DNA of 48,938 bases from Thermoplasmata archaeon (GCA_003552585.1 PUNK01000045.1:1-48938); one strand, 5' to 3'; shown: positions 23,523-32,679, counted from the stretch's first letter. A program made the numbers and translations. The notes: generated by a model not told the origin, from the letters alone.

Positions 23523-24764
23523 ATGATAAATAGGCCTAGAGGAACGAGAGACCTATATCCCGAAGAAATGGAGATAAGACATCGAGTAGAGGAAACACTA
23601 AGAGAAACAGTAGAATCATACGGGTTCAGAGAAATACTTACACCAACATTTGAACATCTTGAGCTTTTTTTAGAGAAATCAGGAGAAGAGATCGTAGAAG
23701 AAATCTATGACTTCAAAGACAAGGGTGGAAGAGCACTCGCATTAAGACCCGAATTCACAGCATCAGTGATGAGGATGTATCACGAAGGGATGCGGGAACT
23801 TCCAAAACCACTGAAATTATATTATTTTGGCCCAGTATTCCGATATGAAAGACCTCAAGCTGGCAGGTATCGAGAATTTTGGCATTTTGGCACCGAAATA
23901 ATTGGTCCTGACACACCAGAAGCGGATGCTGAAAACATTGTCCTTGCCAAGGAATGCATCGATCGTTTTGGACTTCAAAACTACGAGATCAAAATATCAG
24001 ATCTTAGGATATTATCTAAATTCTTAGAAGAGAGAGGGATTGATGAACAAGAGAAGATTAGATCTTATTTCCATAAAATAGATAAGGGAGAGATCGATGA
24101 AATAAGTGGAGAACTTGATCAGGGTAAAGAATTAAAATCCTTCCTGAAATCTAATATCGATCAGATGCGCACTTATTTAGATGATCCATCCCATATAGCG
24201 CATCTTGAAACAGTTATAGAGATATTATCCGATTATGGAATCGATTTGGATAAGGATTATTCTATCAAACTAGATACCGTTAGAGGACTTGATTATTATA
24301 GTGGAGTCGTATTCGAGATAGATGCTGAAAATCTTGGAGCAGAAAAACAGATATGTGGTGGAGGAGATTATCGATTAGGAGACATATTTGGAAATGATGT
24401 TTCCTCAAAGGGATTTGCCCTTGGCTTTGATAGGATACTGTTGGCTCTTGAAAAAGAAAATATCCTTCCGTCAATCGATGAAAAGAAATATTTCATCATC
24501 CCAATCGGTGAAAAAAATGTACGAAATTATTCTATCAAGATTCTTTCTTCTCTAAGAAAAAATAATATTTGTGCCGATATAGACATGATGAACCGGAGTG
24601 TGGGTAAAGCATTATCCTATGCAGATCGGGCCGGATTCAGTCATGCTATATTGTTGGGAGACAGTGAAATGAACACAGATTCGATTACGATCAAGGATCT
24701 TAAAAAAGGAGAACAGAAAAATATGAAAAGGTCTGATTTCATCGATGACGGGGAGGTTAAGTAA
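23523..24764 (+). CDS. hisS: Histidyl-tRNA synthetase
   Basis: 413 residues, full length for the short archaeal/bacterial form. It begins with RPRGTRDLYPEEM; class II motif 2 is YFGPVFRYERPQAGRYREFW, the HisA motif is RGLDYYSGVVFE, and motif 3 is GFALGFDRILLAL. A C-terminal anticodon-binding domain follows (IPIGEKNVRNYSIKILSSLR). It charges tRNA-His in the cytoplasm; the tRNA-His gene is at 40422. The next gene starts directly after its stop, so hisS probably leads an operon with DUF2085, S8e and SRP19. Confidence 0.97.
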   Translation: MINRPRGTRDLYPEEMEIRHRVEETLRETVESYGFREILTPTFEHLELFLEKSGEEIVEEIYDFKDKGGRALALRPEFTASVMRMYHEGMRELPKPLKLYYFGPVFRYERPQAGRYREFWHFGTEIIGPDTPEADAENIVLAKECIDRFGLQNYEIKISDLRILSKFLEERGIDEQEKIRSYFHKIDKGEIDEISGELDQGKELKSFLKSNIDQMRTYLDDPSHIAHLETVIEILSDYGIDLDKDYSIKLDTVRGLDYYSGVVFEIDAENLGAEKQICGGGDYRLGDIFGNDVSSKGFALGFDRILLALEKENILPSIDEKKYFIIPIGEKNVRNYSIKILSSLRKNNICADIDMMNRSVGKALSYADRAGFSHAILLGDSEMNTDSITIKDLKKGEQKNMKRSDFIDDGEVK

Positions 24765-25424
24765 TTGAATATTAACAAAACAATTTTAATAATTTTCTTA
24801 CTCGTAATGTTTTTCACCATCAGTCTTATAATAGTTCCTCTGACCCTTGAGCCAGGTACAGTGAGAGGTATGGACGGTGAAGCAAACAGGTTGAGTAATT
24901 CAGAACACTGGATAGAATTACCCATATATCATAGAATCATATACACCTTCAGTGATTTTAACTGTCACCAGATCGAAGAAAGGTCATATATAATAAATGG
25001 AAATCAAATGCCTGTCTGTTCTCGTTGCTTTGGTCTCTTTTCTGGCATAACAATCGGTCTATTGGTTATGAGTTTTGTGAAACCTTTAAACGATTTCAAG
25101 GATCAATTGCTGAAATTAGTACCCGGTAGCTATTCTCATCTTCCAGATAAGACAAAGTCGATGATCCTAGTCGGCATGGGCTCTATATTTGCCCTCCCTT
25201 TGATACTTGACGGTGGGATCCAACTGGTATCTAACTATGAAAGTACGAATCCGATCAGAGCTATTACTGGATTGTTATTCGGTTTTGGTCTTGCAGTATT
25301 CTTCTCATCTATGGTACTTTCTACCCTCCTTGAAGGGGAAAATAATATATATGATACCCACCCTGAGACGGAAAACGAGGATTTACGATGGCTACATGGA
25401 AAGGAAAATCAAAAAGAAAAATAA
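24765..25424 (+). CDS. DUF2085 family membrane protein
   Basis: 219 residues from TTG 24765, immediately after the hisS stop. Four membrane helices are visible (about 4-26, 88-104, 125-148, 160-185). The conserved motif is CHQIEERSY then MPVCSRCFGLFSG between helices 1 and 2, with the Cys/His set of DUF2085 (C-x2-C-x-G), probably metal binding on the membrane surface. Function unknown. The 3' end overlaps rps8e by 37 nt in another frame. Confidence 0.85.
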   Translation: MNINKTILIIFLLVMFFTISLIIVPLTLEPGTVRGMDGEANRLSNSEHWIELPIYHRIIYTFSDFNCHQIEERSYIINGNQMPVCSRCFGLFSGITIGLLVMSFVKPLNDFKDQLLKLVPGSYSHLPDKTKSMILVGMGSIFALPLILDGGIQLVSNYESTNPIRAITGLLFGFGLAVFFSSMVLSTLLEGENNIYDTHPETENEDLRWLHGKENQKEK

Positions 25425-25771
25425 CCGGTGGGCGAAGACGTTACGCCCGAAAAAAGAAAAAGTTCGAGATAGGGCCAGATTTTCAGCCCGCTGTAGTCTC
25501 TGAAAACAACTTGAATAAAAGTATAAAGACTAGAGGGAGAAATCAGAAAACAAGGGTCGTCTATTCTAAATTTGCTAATCTTTCCGATCTTGAAGGTAAT
25601 GTTAAAAAAGTAAAGATTGAAACAGTTTTAGAAAATCCGGCTAATCCGAACTATGTCCAGAGAAATATTCTTACAAAAGGTGCTATTATAAGCACGCCTG
25701 AAGGTAAAGCTAGAATCACATCACGCCCTGGTCAGGATGGTGTTGTAAATGCGGTACTAATAGAGGAATGA
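25388..25771 (+). CDS. rps8e: Ribosomal protein S8e
   Basis: 127 residues, the normal archaeal length. It starts ATWKGKSKRKITGGRRRYAR, the basic family signature, and continues with TRGRNQKTRVVYSKFANLSD and NPNYVQRNILTKGAII. S8e is a small-subunit protein found only in archaea and eukaryotes. The start lies inside the 3' end of the DUF2085 gene, with GAGGATTT upstream. srp19 follows after 1 nt. Confidence 0.97.
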   Translation: MATWKGKSKRKITGGRRRYARKKKKFEIGPDFQPAVVSENNLNKSIKTRGRNQKTRVVYSKFANLSDLEGNVKKVKIETVLENPANPNYVQRNILTKGAIISTPEGKARITSRPGQDGVVNAVLIEE

Positions 25772-25772
25772 G

Positions 25773-26069
25773 ATGTCACCGAGAAAAAGGAAGACTTGGA
25801 TAATATATCCTGAATATTTTGATAAAGAATTGACCCGTTCAGAAGGAAGAAGAGTTCCAGTTTCATTAGCCATAAAATCACCAACTGTTGATGACATAAA
25901 CAGAACCCTATCATATTATAATATCCCTAATAGAGTAGAAACACACAAACACTATCCTTCCACATGGTATGAAAGGAGAGGAAGAGTTCTTCTTACAAAA
26001 CAAAATATCACGAAACAATCATTTTTAAAGAAGCTTTCGGAAAAAATGAAAGAAAGGAGAAGCTCCTGA
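25773..26069 (+). CDS. srp19: Signal recognition particle subunit SRP19
   Basis: 98 residues. Family motifs: IIYPEYFDKELTRSEGRRVP, then PTVDDINRTLSYYNI, and the RNA-binding WYERRGRVLLTK. SRP19 binds 7S RNA and helps assemble SRP54 for membrane targeting. Its TGA (26067-26069) directly abuts the TAA of endA on the other strand, so the convergent genes share no intergenic base. The 7S RNA gene is not in the window. Confidence 0.96.
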   Translation: MSPRKRKTWIIYPEYFDKELTRSEGRRVPVSLAIKSPTVDDINRTLSYYNIPNRVETHKHYPSTWYERRGRVLLTKQNITKQSFLKKLSEKMKERRSS

Positions 26070-27164
26070 TTAAGGAGTGAGCCTACCTATTTTTAGATAA
26101 CACACTCCATCATTAGACAAAGACCCAAAAACAAATTTTTTTCTAACACTATGGGCTACTCTAACCGCCCTGCTTACATAATACCAGCTACACCTATATC
26201 CCATAGGAACTGGTTGAATCAAATATTCAGCATGGTGATGATCAGGTTTTCCTTTGTAACACCGGAAAGCAGTTCCATATTTAAATCCAGTTTTTGGTAT
26301 CAATCCCCTATCCCTAAGATCCCTGTATATCTTCAACCGGATTAGAAAATTCCTTTGTAGGTCAATGCCATAATCAATCAATTCTTCCACACTGAAACTT
26401 CTATCCGAATTCCCTTTTTCCACAGAAATTATCTCTTTTTCTAAAAGGTAAACGGATTCAAGCAAAGAGAGTTGCATATCATCATTTAAAATGCGCCCAT
26501 AAAATCTCTTTCTGTGTAAAACAGAACCAGACTTTACATAAGTTCTATCACCGTACAAAACACCTTTTATATCCTTTTCGAAACCGAAATCGTCCGATTC
26601 TCCTTTTAAGTCTATTGTCGATATTTTGTAGTAGGTAACATCTCCCTCTTCATCTAGGATACCAATCATTACATTTTTCCTAAGTTTTTCTATTTTTTTC
26701 GCAATTTCATAGAAGTTTTCGAATGAGAATTCGTTTGTTTCTGCTCTCCCGATCAACCAATACTTAGATGGAGTAATCCCAGGACCTCCTCCCCTAGGAA
26801 ACACGCGAAAATCAGAGGGTGTTGAGGATTTTTTTAATACATATCCTCTTCTTCGCATGTCTCGATATAAAGGGTATTTAACAGAGGCCATTTCATCTTC
26901 AGCTAGATACTTTTCAATCAAATGAGTATGATTAATAGGAACCCCATCATCATCTACAATCTCTAAACGATCGGTTTCAGATAAAAAACAAGCTTCATAA
27001 AGAGAAATTTCCAGTCCCCCTCCTGATAAGGGAGTGCCAAAATAACCCCGATTATATAGCCTATTGGCATCTTCAGGTGATTTTATAACAACTTTTTTCC
27101 CATCAAATAGTCCTTTCAAGTTATCTATGACGGAGAAAGAAACCAAATATATAAAGTATTCCAC
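26070..27164 (-). CDS. endA: tRNA-splicing endonuclease, fused homodimeric (alpha2) type
   Basis: About 364 residues from GTG 27164. Two endonuclease repeats are visible. Repeat 1 (LYNRGYFGTPLSGGGLEISL to about 190) has degenerate catalytic positions. Repeat 2 carries Tyr296 (KYGTAFRCY), His311 (DHHHAEYLI) and a Lys near 342-343 (SVRKKFVFG). This is the alpha2 architecture, where each fused chain has one inactive and one active unit. It cuts bulge-helix-bulge introns, such as the one predicted in tRNA-His here. The frame stays open to 27416, but that extension is antisense to the AIG2 gene; the TATA spacing fits 27164 (TTG 27146 is an alternative). Confidence 0.92.
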   Translation of the reverse strand: MEYFIYLVSFSVIDNLKGLFDGKKVVIKSPEDANRLYNRGYFGTPLSGGGLEISLYEACFLSETDRLEIVDDDGVPINHTHLIEKYLAEDEMASVKYPLYRDMRRRGYVLKKSSTPSDFRVFPRGGGPGITPSKYWLIGRAETNEFSFENFYEIAKKIEKLRKNVMIGILDEEGDVTYYKISTIDLKGESDDFGFEKDIKGVLYGDRTYVKSGSVLHRKRFYGRILNDDMQLSLLESVYLLEKEIISVEKGNSDRSFSVEELIDYGIDLQRNFLIRLKIYRDLRDRGLIPKTGFKYGTAFRCYKGKPDHHHAEYLIQPVPMGYRCSWYYVSRAVRVAHSVRKKFVFGSLSNDGVCYLKIGRLTP

Positions 27165-27189
27165 TAAAATTAAAATTAGTAAAGTTGTG

Positions 27190-27203
27190 AAAAATATATA
27201 TAC
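27190..27203. promoter_or_regulatory. Shared divergent promoter between endA and AIG2-like gene
   Basis: AAAAATATATATAC lies 27 bp before ATG 27225 on the plus strand and about 31 bp before GTG 27164 on the minus strand. One palindromic TATATATA can serve both directions, so the two genes may be read from one element. Confidence 0.45.
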
Positions 27204-27224
27204 ACTATACCATATCACTTCTTG

Positions 27225-27626
27225 ATGAGGAATTTGTTTGTTTACGGTATGCTCCTCTTTGAAGATGAGGAACCAACACATGGTATAAACGCAAAGAAAT
27301 ACATAAAAAAATCCGAACCTGCTCAAACACGTGGAAAACTTTACGTTGTAGAAGGATTTCCATTCCTTGTACCTGAAAAGGAGGGAAGGGTGAAAGGAAA
27401 ACTTTTCACTTGCCAAGACATTGACACACTTTTATCCAAATATGATGTTATTGAGGGAGCTAATCAACCAAACCCCTTCTTTGAGAGGAAGGTGATCGAG
27501 GTCGAATTGGAGGATGGATCGACAGAGGAAGCATATTGTTATGTTGGAGGTAAGAGTCTTCAAACTTGCTTTGCAAAAACGGAATATCTTGTTGAATCAG
27601 GTGATTGGCTAGAAGCGTCATTTTAG
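27225..27626 (+). CDS. AIG2/gamma-glutamylcyclotransferase-like small protein
   Basis: 133 residues from ATG 27225 (TTG 27222 also open). It starts RNLFVYGMLLFEDEEP, the AIG2 entry strand with YG, then TRGKLYVVEGFPFLVPEKEG and VKGKLFTCQDIDTLLSKYDV, with the conserved Glu in IEGANQPNPFFERK. The fold is that of GGCT/AIG2 proteins. The short form includes gamma-glutamylamine cyclotransferases and many uncharacterised proteins. Divergent from endA. Confidence 0.83.
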   Translation: MRNLFVYGMLLFEDEEPTHGINAKKYIKKSEPAQTRGKLYVVEGFPFLVPEKEGRVKGKLFTCQDIDTLLSKYDVIEGANQPNPFFERKVIEVELEDGSTEEAYCYVGGKSLQTCFAKTEYLVESGDWLEASF

Positions 27627-27676
27627 GTTAAATAGACGGGAAAAAATTAAGCATCTAAAGGATGTATAGAGGTTAT

Positions 27677-28285
27677 ATGAGAACTGAGGCTTTGGTACTA
27701 TCTGACATACATGGTTCCAATAGAATCGAAGAACATATTAACGTAGTATGTAAAAAATATGATTTTGATTTGGCTATAATATGTGGAGATATAACACATT
27801 TTGGTTCGAAAAAATGGGCAAAAAAATTCCTTGAAAATATACCGATAACTGTAATAGGGGTGACTGGAAACTGTGATCCTTACAGTATAGGAGAGGTATA
27901 CGAAGAGGTAGGTGGAATAAACCTCCACCTTTCAAAATATGAATTAAATAGTCTGACTTACAGTGGATTATCCGGCTCAGAGCATCCTAAAAAAGAATTG
28001 ATGGAATTCTATAATGTTGCTAAAGGATCTGATGTGATTGTGTTACACGTCCCTCCCAAAGGCATTCTAGATCAAACGAAAACCGGAAAAAATAAGGGAA
28101 CTCCTGAACTCCTCCCAATCATAGAAAAAATAAAACCTCGTCTTGTACTTTCAGGACATGCACACGATTCCCAAGGAATAACAAAATACAAAAAAATAAA
28201 ATTTTTAAATCCGGGTGCTGCTTTCAATGGAAATTCTGCTAGAGTTATTATGGGTAAAAACAGTATACAATATGAGTTTCTGTAA
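27677..28285 (+). CDS. Metallophosphoesterase, YfcE/MJ0936-like
   Basis: 202 residues from ATG 27677 (ATG 27662 adds five). Metal-binding blocks in order: LSDIHGS, CGDITHFG, GVTGNCD, VLHVPP and SGHAHDS, the full calcineurin-like set. Archaeal homologues hydrolyse phosphodiesters with Mn2+ or Ni2+; the physiological substrate is unknown. It follows the AIG2-like gene by 50 nt and may be co-transcribed. The 3' side opens onto the AT-rich gap. Confidence 0.88.
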   Translation: MRTEALVLSDIHGSNRIEEHINVVCKKYDFDLAIICGDITHFGSKKWAKKFLENIPITVIGVTGNCDPYSIGEVYEEVGGINLHLSKYELNSLTYSGLSGSEHPKKELMEFYNVAKGSDVIVLHVPPKGILDQTKTGKNKGTPELLPIIEKIKPRLVLSGHAHDSQGITKYKKIKFLNPGAAFNGNSARVIMGKNSIQYEFL

Positions 28286-29109
28286 TGTGTTTATGCGTCT
28301 TTCATACATAAACAAGATTTTGCATTTGGCACACATATATTATACATTATGTTTACATATTATATATTTGCTTTATATGAGTTACATACGTTATTGTATA
28401 ATATTACATATACGTGTGTTTTCTTTTTCCTTATAATTTTTTCATCATTTGCATAGTACGTTTATTTATTACTGTTTTTACAAAACTCTTGATTTTGGAT
28501 ATATTTAACATATTCAAGATCTGCAGAATCGAGAAAATTTTATTATAATTATGTAGTCTTTATATACATTATGTATTCCGACGCATTAGTATGACATATT
28601 TAATATTTACGTCGTATTAGGTATATTTTCCGTCTTTACTAATAGGTATTATTTATACCTTACTAAATCAAGTGCAAATACACCATAAAATACAATTTTT
28701 TAGGCAAAGGGGATACCCCCCTCGTCCAATATTTAAGATTCTATGAAGACTTTTGTTTTTTTCTCGGTATTGCATCTATTCTAAGAAAACGTGTATTAAT
28801 GCATATTCGTATTAATTTTTTGCTTTATAGTTACTGCATTTTTTTTATTAACATATTAGTTTACTTTGGGTATTGCAAATTATTGCATATGCAAAGATAT
28901 TCGGTTATGCTTATTAAATATGTATTTATACCATACATATTACATTATTTATCCTTATTGTAAATACTTGGTATTTTATTTATATACAAAACCTATTTAC
29001 AACATATATTATTTAAAAATATCAAAGGTAATTTAGTATTGCATATTATTAATATTTCACCCTAACATGAGATACATAACCATTTTCTAATAATTTAATC
29101 TTTGATTTA
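28286..29109. other. 824-bp AT-rich stretch without genes
   Basis: No credible ORF on either strand; stops are frequent in all frames. Four copies of TATTGCA on the plus strand (28768, 28871, 28881, 29037), the last 7-mer of the third merging into the 10-bp palindrome TGCATATGCA (28884-28893). One GC-rich island, GGGG-ATA-CCCC (28709-28719), stands out as a short inverted repeat. Many TATA-like runs. No tRNA or rRNA signal. The role is unclear. Confidence 0.6.
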
Positions 29110-29182
29110 TAGCCCCGCCCGGATTCGAACCGGGGTCTCGGGCTCCAAAGGCCCGAATGATTGACCGCTACACTACGGGGCT
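29110..29182 (-). tRNA. tRNA-Gln (anticodon UUG)
   Basis: 73 nt: acceptor AGCCCCG/CGGGGCT with discriminator A, anticodon stem CGGGC/GCCCG with loop CUUUGGA (anticodon UUG), 4-nt variable loop, T-arm CCCGG/CCGGG with TTCGAAT. No encoded CCA and no intron. The next TATA box on this strand (CTATTTATAAG, about 29334-29344) is about 155 nt upstream. A primary transcript would then include the imperfect copy of the tRNA 5' end at 29232-29249. Confidence 0.96.
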
Positions 29183-29183
29183 A

Positions 29184-29249
29184 ATTTGTTTTTAGACAAA
29201 TCCCCCGAGTATTTGGAATTTTCTAAAAATTCCGAAACACTACGGAGCT
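29184..29249 (-). repeat. Imperfect copy of the tRNA-Gln 5' end, separated from the tRNA by two hairpins
   Basis: Plus-strand 29232-29249 matches 29165-29182 (the tRNA-Gln 5' end) at 15 of 18 positions (core ACACTACGG). Between the copy and the tRNA are a perfect 8-bp hairpin (GGAATTTT/AAAATTCC, 29215-29233) and a 6-bp hairpin (ATTTGT/ACAAAT, 29184-29201). It looks like a partial duplication. Confidence 0.5.
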
Positions 29250-29348
29250 TAACTAGATCGTTAAAGGCGTTTAATCAAAATCATACTAACTATTAGTACT
29301 TGGCTGGTGCAATCAAACCTTCGGATGAAAACATCTTATAAATAGTTT

Positions 29349-31088
29349 TCATATCAAAAGGACCAAGACCGTGGTCAAAAGAAATTGAATAAGAAACGTC
29401 ATCAAAGCAGCTATCGGGGTTACTTGATATACCGTTTCTGCAATATTAGTCAATCTATGACTTGCTATTGGACCCATCAAATCAAAATTTGCTAATGTTC
29501 CTGAGTGTTCACCAACTTTAACCGGTTCAATATCCGAAATAGCTTTTTCAACTAAGTCTCTAACATCCTGTTGAATTCCTTTATGGTCCATCGAATATCC
29601 TACGGGATTGTAGTCTTTTATCAACGAATTGACTTCATGGCTATCGGTCGTGAATACCTCTGAAACATCAACTAAATCTGCTATCTCTTCTTGTATTTTT
29701 TCTCTGAGGCCTGCATGCATATTGTTTCCGTCGATTACAACAAAAGCATTTTTCCTATCATTTATCTCAAAAACAGCCACTTTAATACCCTCATCTGCGA
29801 TACCATCTATTTTTTCATAACCTTTTCTTGAAGCGATCCCCATCCTTATACCACCCATTTCTTTCTCCTTTATGATATCAAAGACCTTTGGTATCGCCTC
29901 TATTATCGTCCGGTACCTTCTTGAAGGATAATACACCTCAATAGCTCCTTTTGTTATACAATTGTGAGCATCTACAATACCTACACGTGAGAACCCTTTC
30001 TTTTTGGAGTGTAGAGAAATTATTTCCCCTATAGCTGCATCTATATCCTCAGTTGGATGAGGGGAAAAAGACACACTAAAAAAAAGTGAATTGCCTAGTA
30101 TTTGTGCACCGATGAAAGCACCTTCATGGGCAAGAACAAAAGAGGTACCTACATTCGAATAATCTACTTCTTCCATACCATTTTTAATGTGGTCAGCAAG
30201 TATCTTACAATCTTCACTATTTATTGGATTCTGTACGTGTGTTGAAGGGCCATGGAAGGAAAAAACCATACCAAAATCTTCTTCTAATTCATTTGAAAGT
30301 ATTTCGGGTAACATAGCACCTCCTATCCCTTTTACAGGGCCTGGATGGAGTTGAGGGATCACGAATATTGCCTTCTGTTTTTCTTCAGATTTGAAAGAAA
30401 ATACTGTGTAGTTTACATCTGACTTGATAGACAGATTCTTGAATACTTTTTCGAGATCCCTTTTTCCTTTTTCGTTTCCCACCCAAAGTTGATAGACCAT
30501 TCTTAATAACTCAGTGGCTGATACATCAAAATTTTTTAGAAATGGACGGTTTAAAAATGCCAAAAAAGTTGTTACTGAGCTAAGCCCAAAAAAAACAACC
30601 AGTGAAAATATTACTATATCCAAAGCACTGAGAGGGTATAAGAGGTGGAAAAAAGGGAGGAATATCAAAGACTGGAGTAATGTATGAGGTATCGATTTAA
30701 ACACATCCGATATATAAATACCCCTATACACTATGTATCTCAAAGAAACGGGTATGCCATATGCCACTAAAAGAGACATACGGAACCCCAAACCAAGTGA
30801 ATGATAGAGCAGTAAAAATAAAATAGTGATCCAAAGAGATACAAGAGATAATAAGTATGATTGCCTAAAGTTCATTTCTTCCTCATACCATATCAATAGA
30901 GGTAAAAACGAAGCCGCTATGAACGTCGGTAAGAAGAATATACTAACAATATGTATTAGCCCCTGGATCCCGTAGAGTCCAAAAAATAACCAAAGTATAA
31001 TCGTTATACCTACTAGTATAGGTACTTGTACTTTTAAACTCGGACACCTAAATAAAGATAATTTAAACTCTCTTGACGTTATCAACAC
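29349..31088 (-). CDS. DUF2070 family archaeal membrane protein
   Basis: 579 residues from TTG 31088. The N-terminal about 190 residues hold six to seven hydrophobic helices. A large soluble middle domain contains conserved patterns seen in this archaea-specific family (PQLHPGPVKGIGGAMLPEIL, HGPSTHVQNPIN, VGIVDAHNCITKGAIEVYYP, DGNNMHAGLREK). A last hydrophobic helix ends the chain. The PGP/His/Asp motifs suggest a metal-dependent hydrolase-like domain facing the cytoplasm, but the function is not known. It follows the GGGP synthase by 17 nt and probably shares its transcript. Confidence 0.88.
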   Translation of the reverse strand: MLITSREFKLSLFRCPSLKVQVPILVGITIILWLFFGLYGIQGLIHIVSIFFLPTFIAASFLPLLIWYEEEMNFRQSYLLSLVSLWITILFLLLYHSLGLGFRMSLLVAYGIPVSLRYIVYRGIYISDVFKSIPHTLLQSLIFLPFFHLLYPLSALDIVIFSLVVFFGLSSVTTFLAFLNRPFLKNFDVSATELLRMVYQLWVGNEKGKRDLEKVFKNLSIKSDVNYTVFSFKSEEKQKAIFVIPQLHPGPVKGIGGAMLPEILSNELEEDFGMVFSFHGPSTHVQNPINSEDCKILADHIKNGMEEVDYSNVGTSFVLAHEGAFIGAQILGNSLFFSVSFSPHPTEDIDAAIGEIISLHSKKKGFSRVGIVDAHNCITKGAIEVYYPSRRYRTIIEAIPKVFDIIKEKEMGGIRMGIASRKGYEKIDGIADEGIKVAVFEINDRKNAFVVIDGNNMHAGLREKIQEEIADLVDVSEVFTTDSHEVNSLIKDYNPVGYSMDHKGIQQDVRDLVEKAISDIEPVKVGEHSGTLANFDLMGPIASHRLTNIAETVYQVTPIAALMTFLIQFLLTTVLVLLI

Positions 31089-31105
31089 TTGGCCTAAATC
31101 ATCTT

Positions 31106-31846
31106 CTATAGTTCTTTTATCTTCGATATCAAACCCTCTATTCTTCTTTTTATATCCTTAGCTTCTTCAATAAGCGTTCCAGTCACTATTATATCTGCCC
31201 CTGATTCGGCTACAGACAAAGCCTGATTTACATCACTTATACCTCCTCCAACAACAAGAGGGATATCCGTTTCCGAGCTTACTGCAGATATCATATCGTT
31301 TGGAACCGGTTCTGGGGCTCCGGATCCGCTTTCAAGATAAACCAATTTCATGCCTAGATACTGAGCTGCCAGTGAATAATGTACAGCAGTAGATATATCA
31401 TCTCGTGATATCATATCGGCATTACCTACTTCGCCAACAGTCATCCCTGGCTCGACTATTAGATATGCCATCGAAATAGGTTCAATACCCATCTCCTTAA
31501 CGATAGGAGCGCCTTTCAATTGTTCACCTATGATCTTCTCTCTATCCTGGGAATTAAGCATACTCATAAAATATATTGCATCCGCATTCGGAGATAATGA
31601 ACCAGCACTCGTGGGGAATATGATAACAGGGATCGAAACTTTTCTTTTGATCTCCTTGATCGTTAGATACACATTTTTACTATCTAACCCCGTTGAGCCA
31701 CCTACCATTATCGCATCACTCCCTGCTAACTCCAGCTCTGCTGCTATACCCCCCGCTTTTATCGGTTCTTGTTCATCTGGATCTATCAAACCCATGTGCA
31801 TCTTCTCGTTTTTCAATTTGTCCATTATGTAGCTATACACGTTCAT
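31106..31846 (-). CDS. Geranylgeranylglyceryl phosphate synthase
   Basis: 246 residues of the GGGPS/PcrB TIM-barrel family. Motifs: HMGLIDPDEQ, VGGSTGLD, PVIIFPTSAGSLSPNADAIY, YLESGSGAPEPVP, and the phosphate-binding LVVGGGISD plus VTGTLIEEA. It joins geranylgeranyl diphosphate to sn-glycerol-1-phosphate, the first committed step of archaeal membrane lipid synthesis. The start overlaps the DGGGP synthase stop by 4 nt, so the first two ether-bond enzymes are translationally coupled. Confidence 0.95.
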   Translation of the reverse strand: MNVYSYIMDKLKNEKMHMGLIDPDEQEPIKAGGIAAELELAGSDAIMVGGSTGLDSKNVYLTIKEIKRKVSIPVIIFPTSAGSLSPNADAIYFMSMLNSQDREKIIGEQLKGAPIVKEMGIEPISMAYLIVEPGMTVGEVGNADMISRDDISTAVHYSLAAQYLGMKLVYLESGSGAPEPVPNDMISAVSSETDIPLVVGGGISDVNQALSVAESGADIIVTGTLIEEAKDIKRRIEGLISKIKEL

Positions 31847-32679
31847 AATATGCCTCCTATGAGAAATGCCAGCAGGGCAACACCCATTGCCATTTTCACA
31901 TAGCTCTGTGCCTTCTTTGGTTTAGACAGTAAGGTGATTGAGTATATAAAAATTATATCTGCAAACACAACTACCAAAAGGTACCATATCGAGAATATAG
32001 ATAATATATAGGGTAAGGGAGAAAATGCGACGGCGAGGGAAATTGACAAACTAATAATTTTCTTTGAACGAGAAATACCTATCTTCATAGGTAAAGTTTT
32101 TCGATCAAGATCTCCAGTAATATCCTGTATATCTTTTATAATTTCCCTACCCAAGGTTGATAAGAAAGCCAATATCCCTAAAACTGTGGGTAGAAATAAT
32201 TCACCGTACACACTACCACCAAAAACAAAAACCATCCCTGTAAGAAGTGATATAGTCAAATTTCCAATCAACCCTTCCTGCTTGAGCAAAATCTCATATG
32301 ATATCATGCATATCAAAGCAATTGCTAGTATCATATGGGGATGGTAGAATGGGAGAAAAAATGATGATAAAATAGAAAGAGAAAACAAACCAACAGACAT
32401 ATATAACGCGGTTTTCGGTTCAATTTTACCTGATGGTATAGGACGTTCAGGATGGTTGATCATATCGACATCCTTGTCAACATAATCATTTAATACATTC
32501 CCTCCTGCAGTGAAAAAGAACACCACGCTCATACCAGCAACTGTTAACCTGATATCCGGCCATATATCGAATTCTATTCCGTAAAGAGTGATCATTACAA
32601 TAAGTACACTGAATGAAGCAAGAAAGCAGTTTATAGGCCTTATCAACTTAAATAGATATTTCATTTGAGTAAATTTCAA
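31843..32679 (-). CDS. Digeranylgeranylglyceryl phosphate synthase (UbiA prenyltransferase)
   Basis: 278 residues with about eight to nine membrane helices. The two Asp-rich motifs of UbiA enzymes are NDYVDKDVDMINHPERPIP (first) and DIQDITGDLDRKTLP (second), both binding Mg2+-diphosphate. Next to GGGP synthase, the likely reaction is the second geranylgeranyl transfer. ATG 32679 or ATG 32664 (MKYLFKLIRP) may be the start. With the GGGP synthase and carS (9017), three consecutive lipid steps are encoded in this window. Confidence 0.94.
   Translation of the reverse strand: MKFTQMKYLFKLIRPINCFLASFSVLIVMITLYGIEFDIWPDIRLTVAGMSVVFFFTAGGNVLNDYVDKDVDMINHPERPIPSGKIEPKTALYMSVGLFSLSILSSFFLPFYHPHMILAIALICMISYEILLKQEGLIGNLTISLLTGMVFVFGGSVYGELFLPTVLGILAFLSTLGREIIKDIQDITGDLDRKTLPMKIGISRSKKIISLSISLAVAFSPLPYILSIFSIWYLLVVVFADIIFIYSITLLSKPKKAQSYVKMAMGVALLAFLIGGIL

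Noticed and set aside
27165-27416. N-terminal extension of endA with apparent membrane helices
   Set aside because: It is antisense to the AIG2-like gene and overlaps the divergent promoter; endonuclease similarity begins after this segment.
28215-28436. 73-codon ORF running from the phosphoesterase end into the AT-rich stretch
   Set aside because: It starts inside the phosphoesterase gene and its translation is a Tyr/Ile/Leu-rich by-product of AT-rich DNA.
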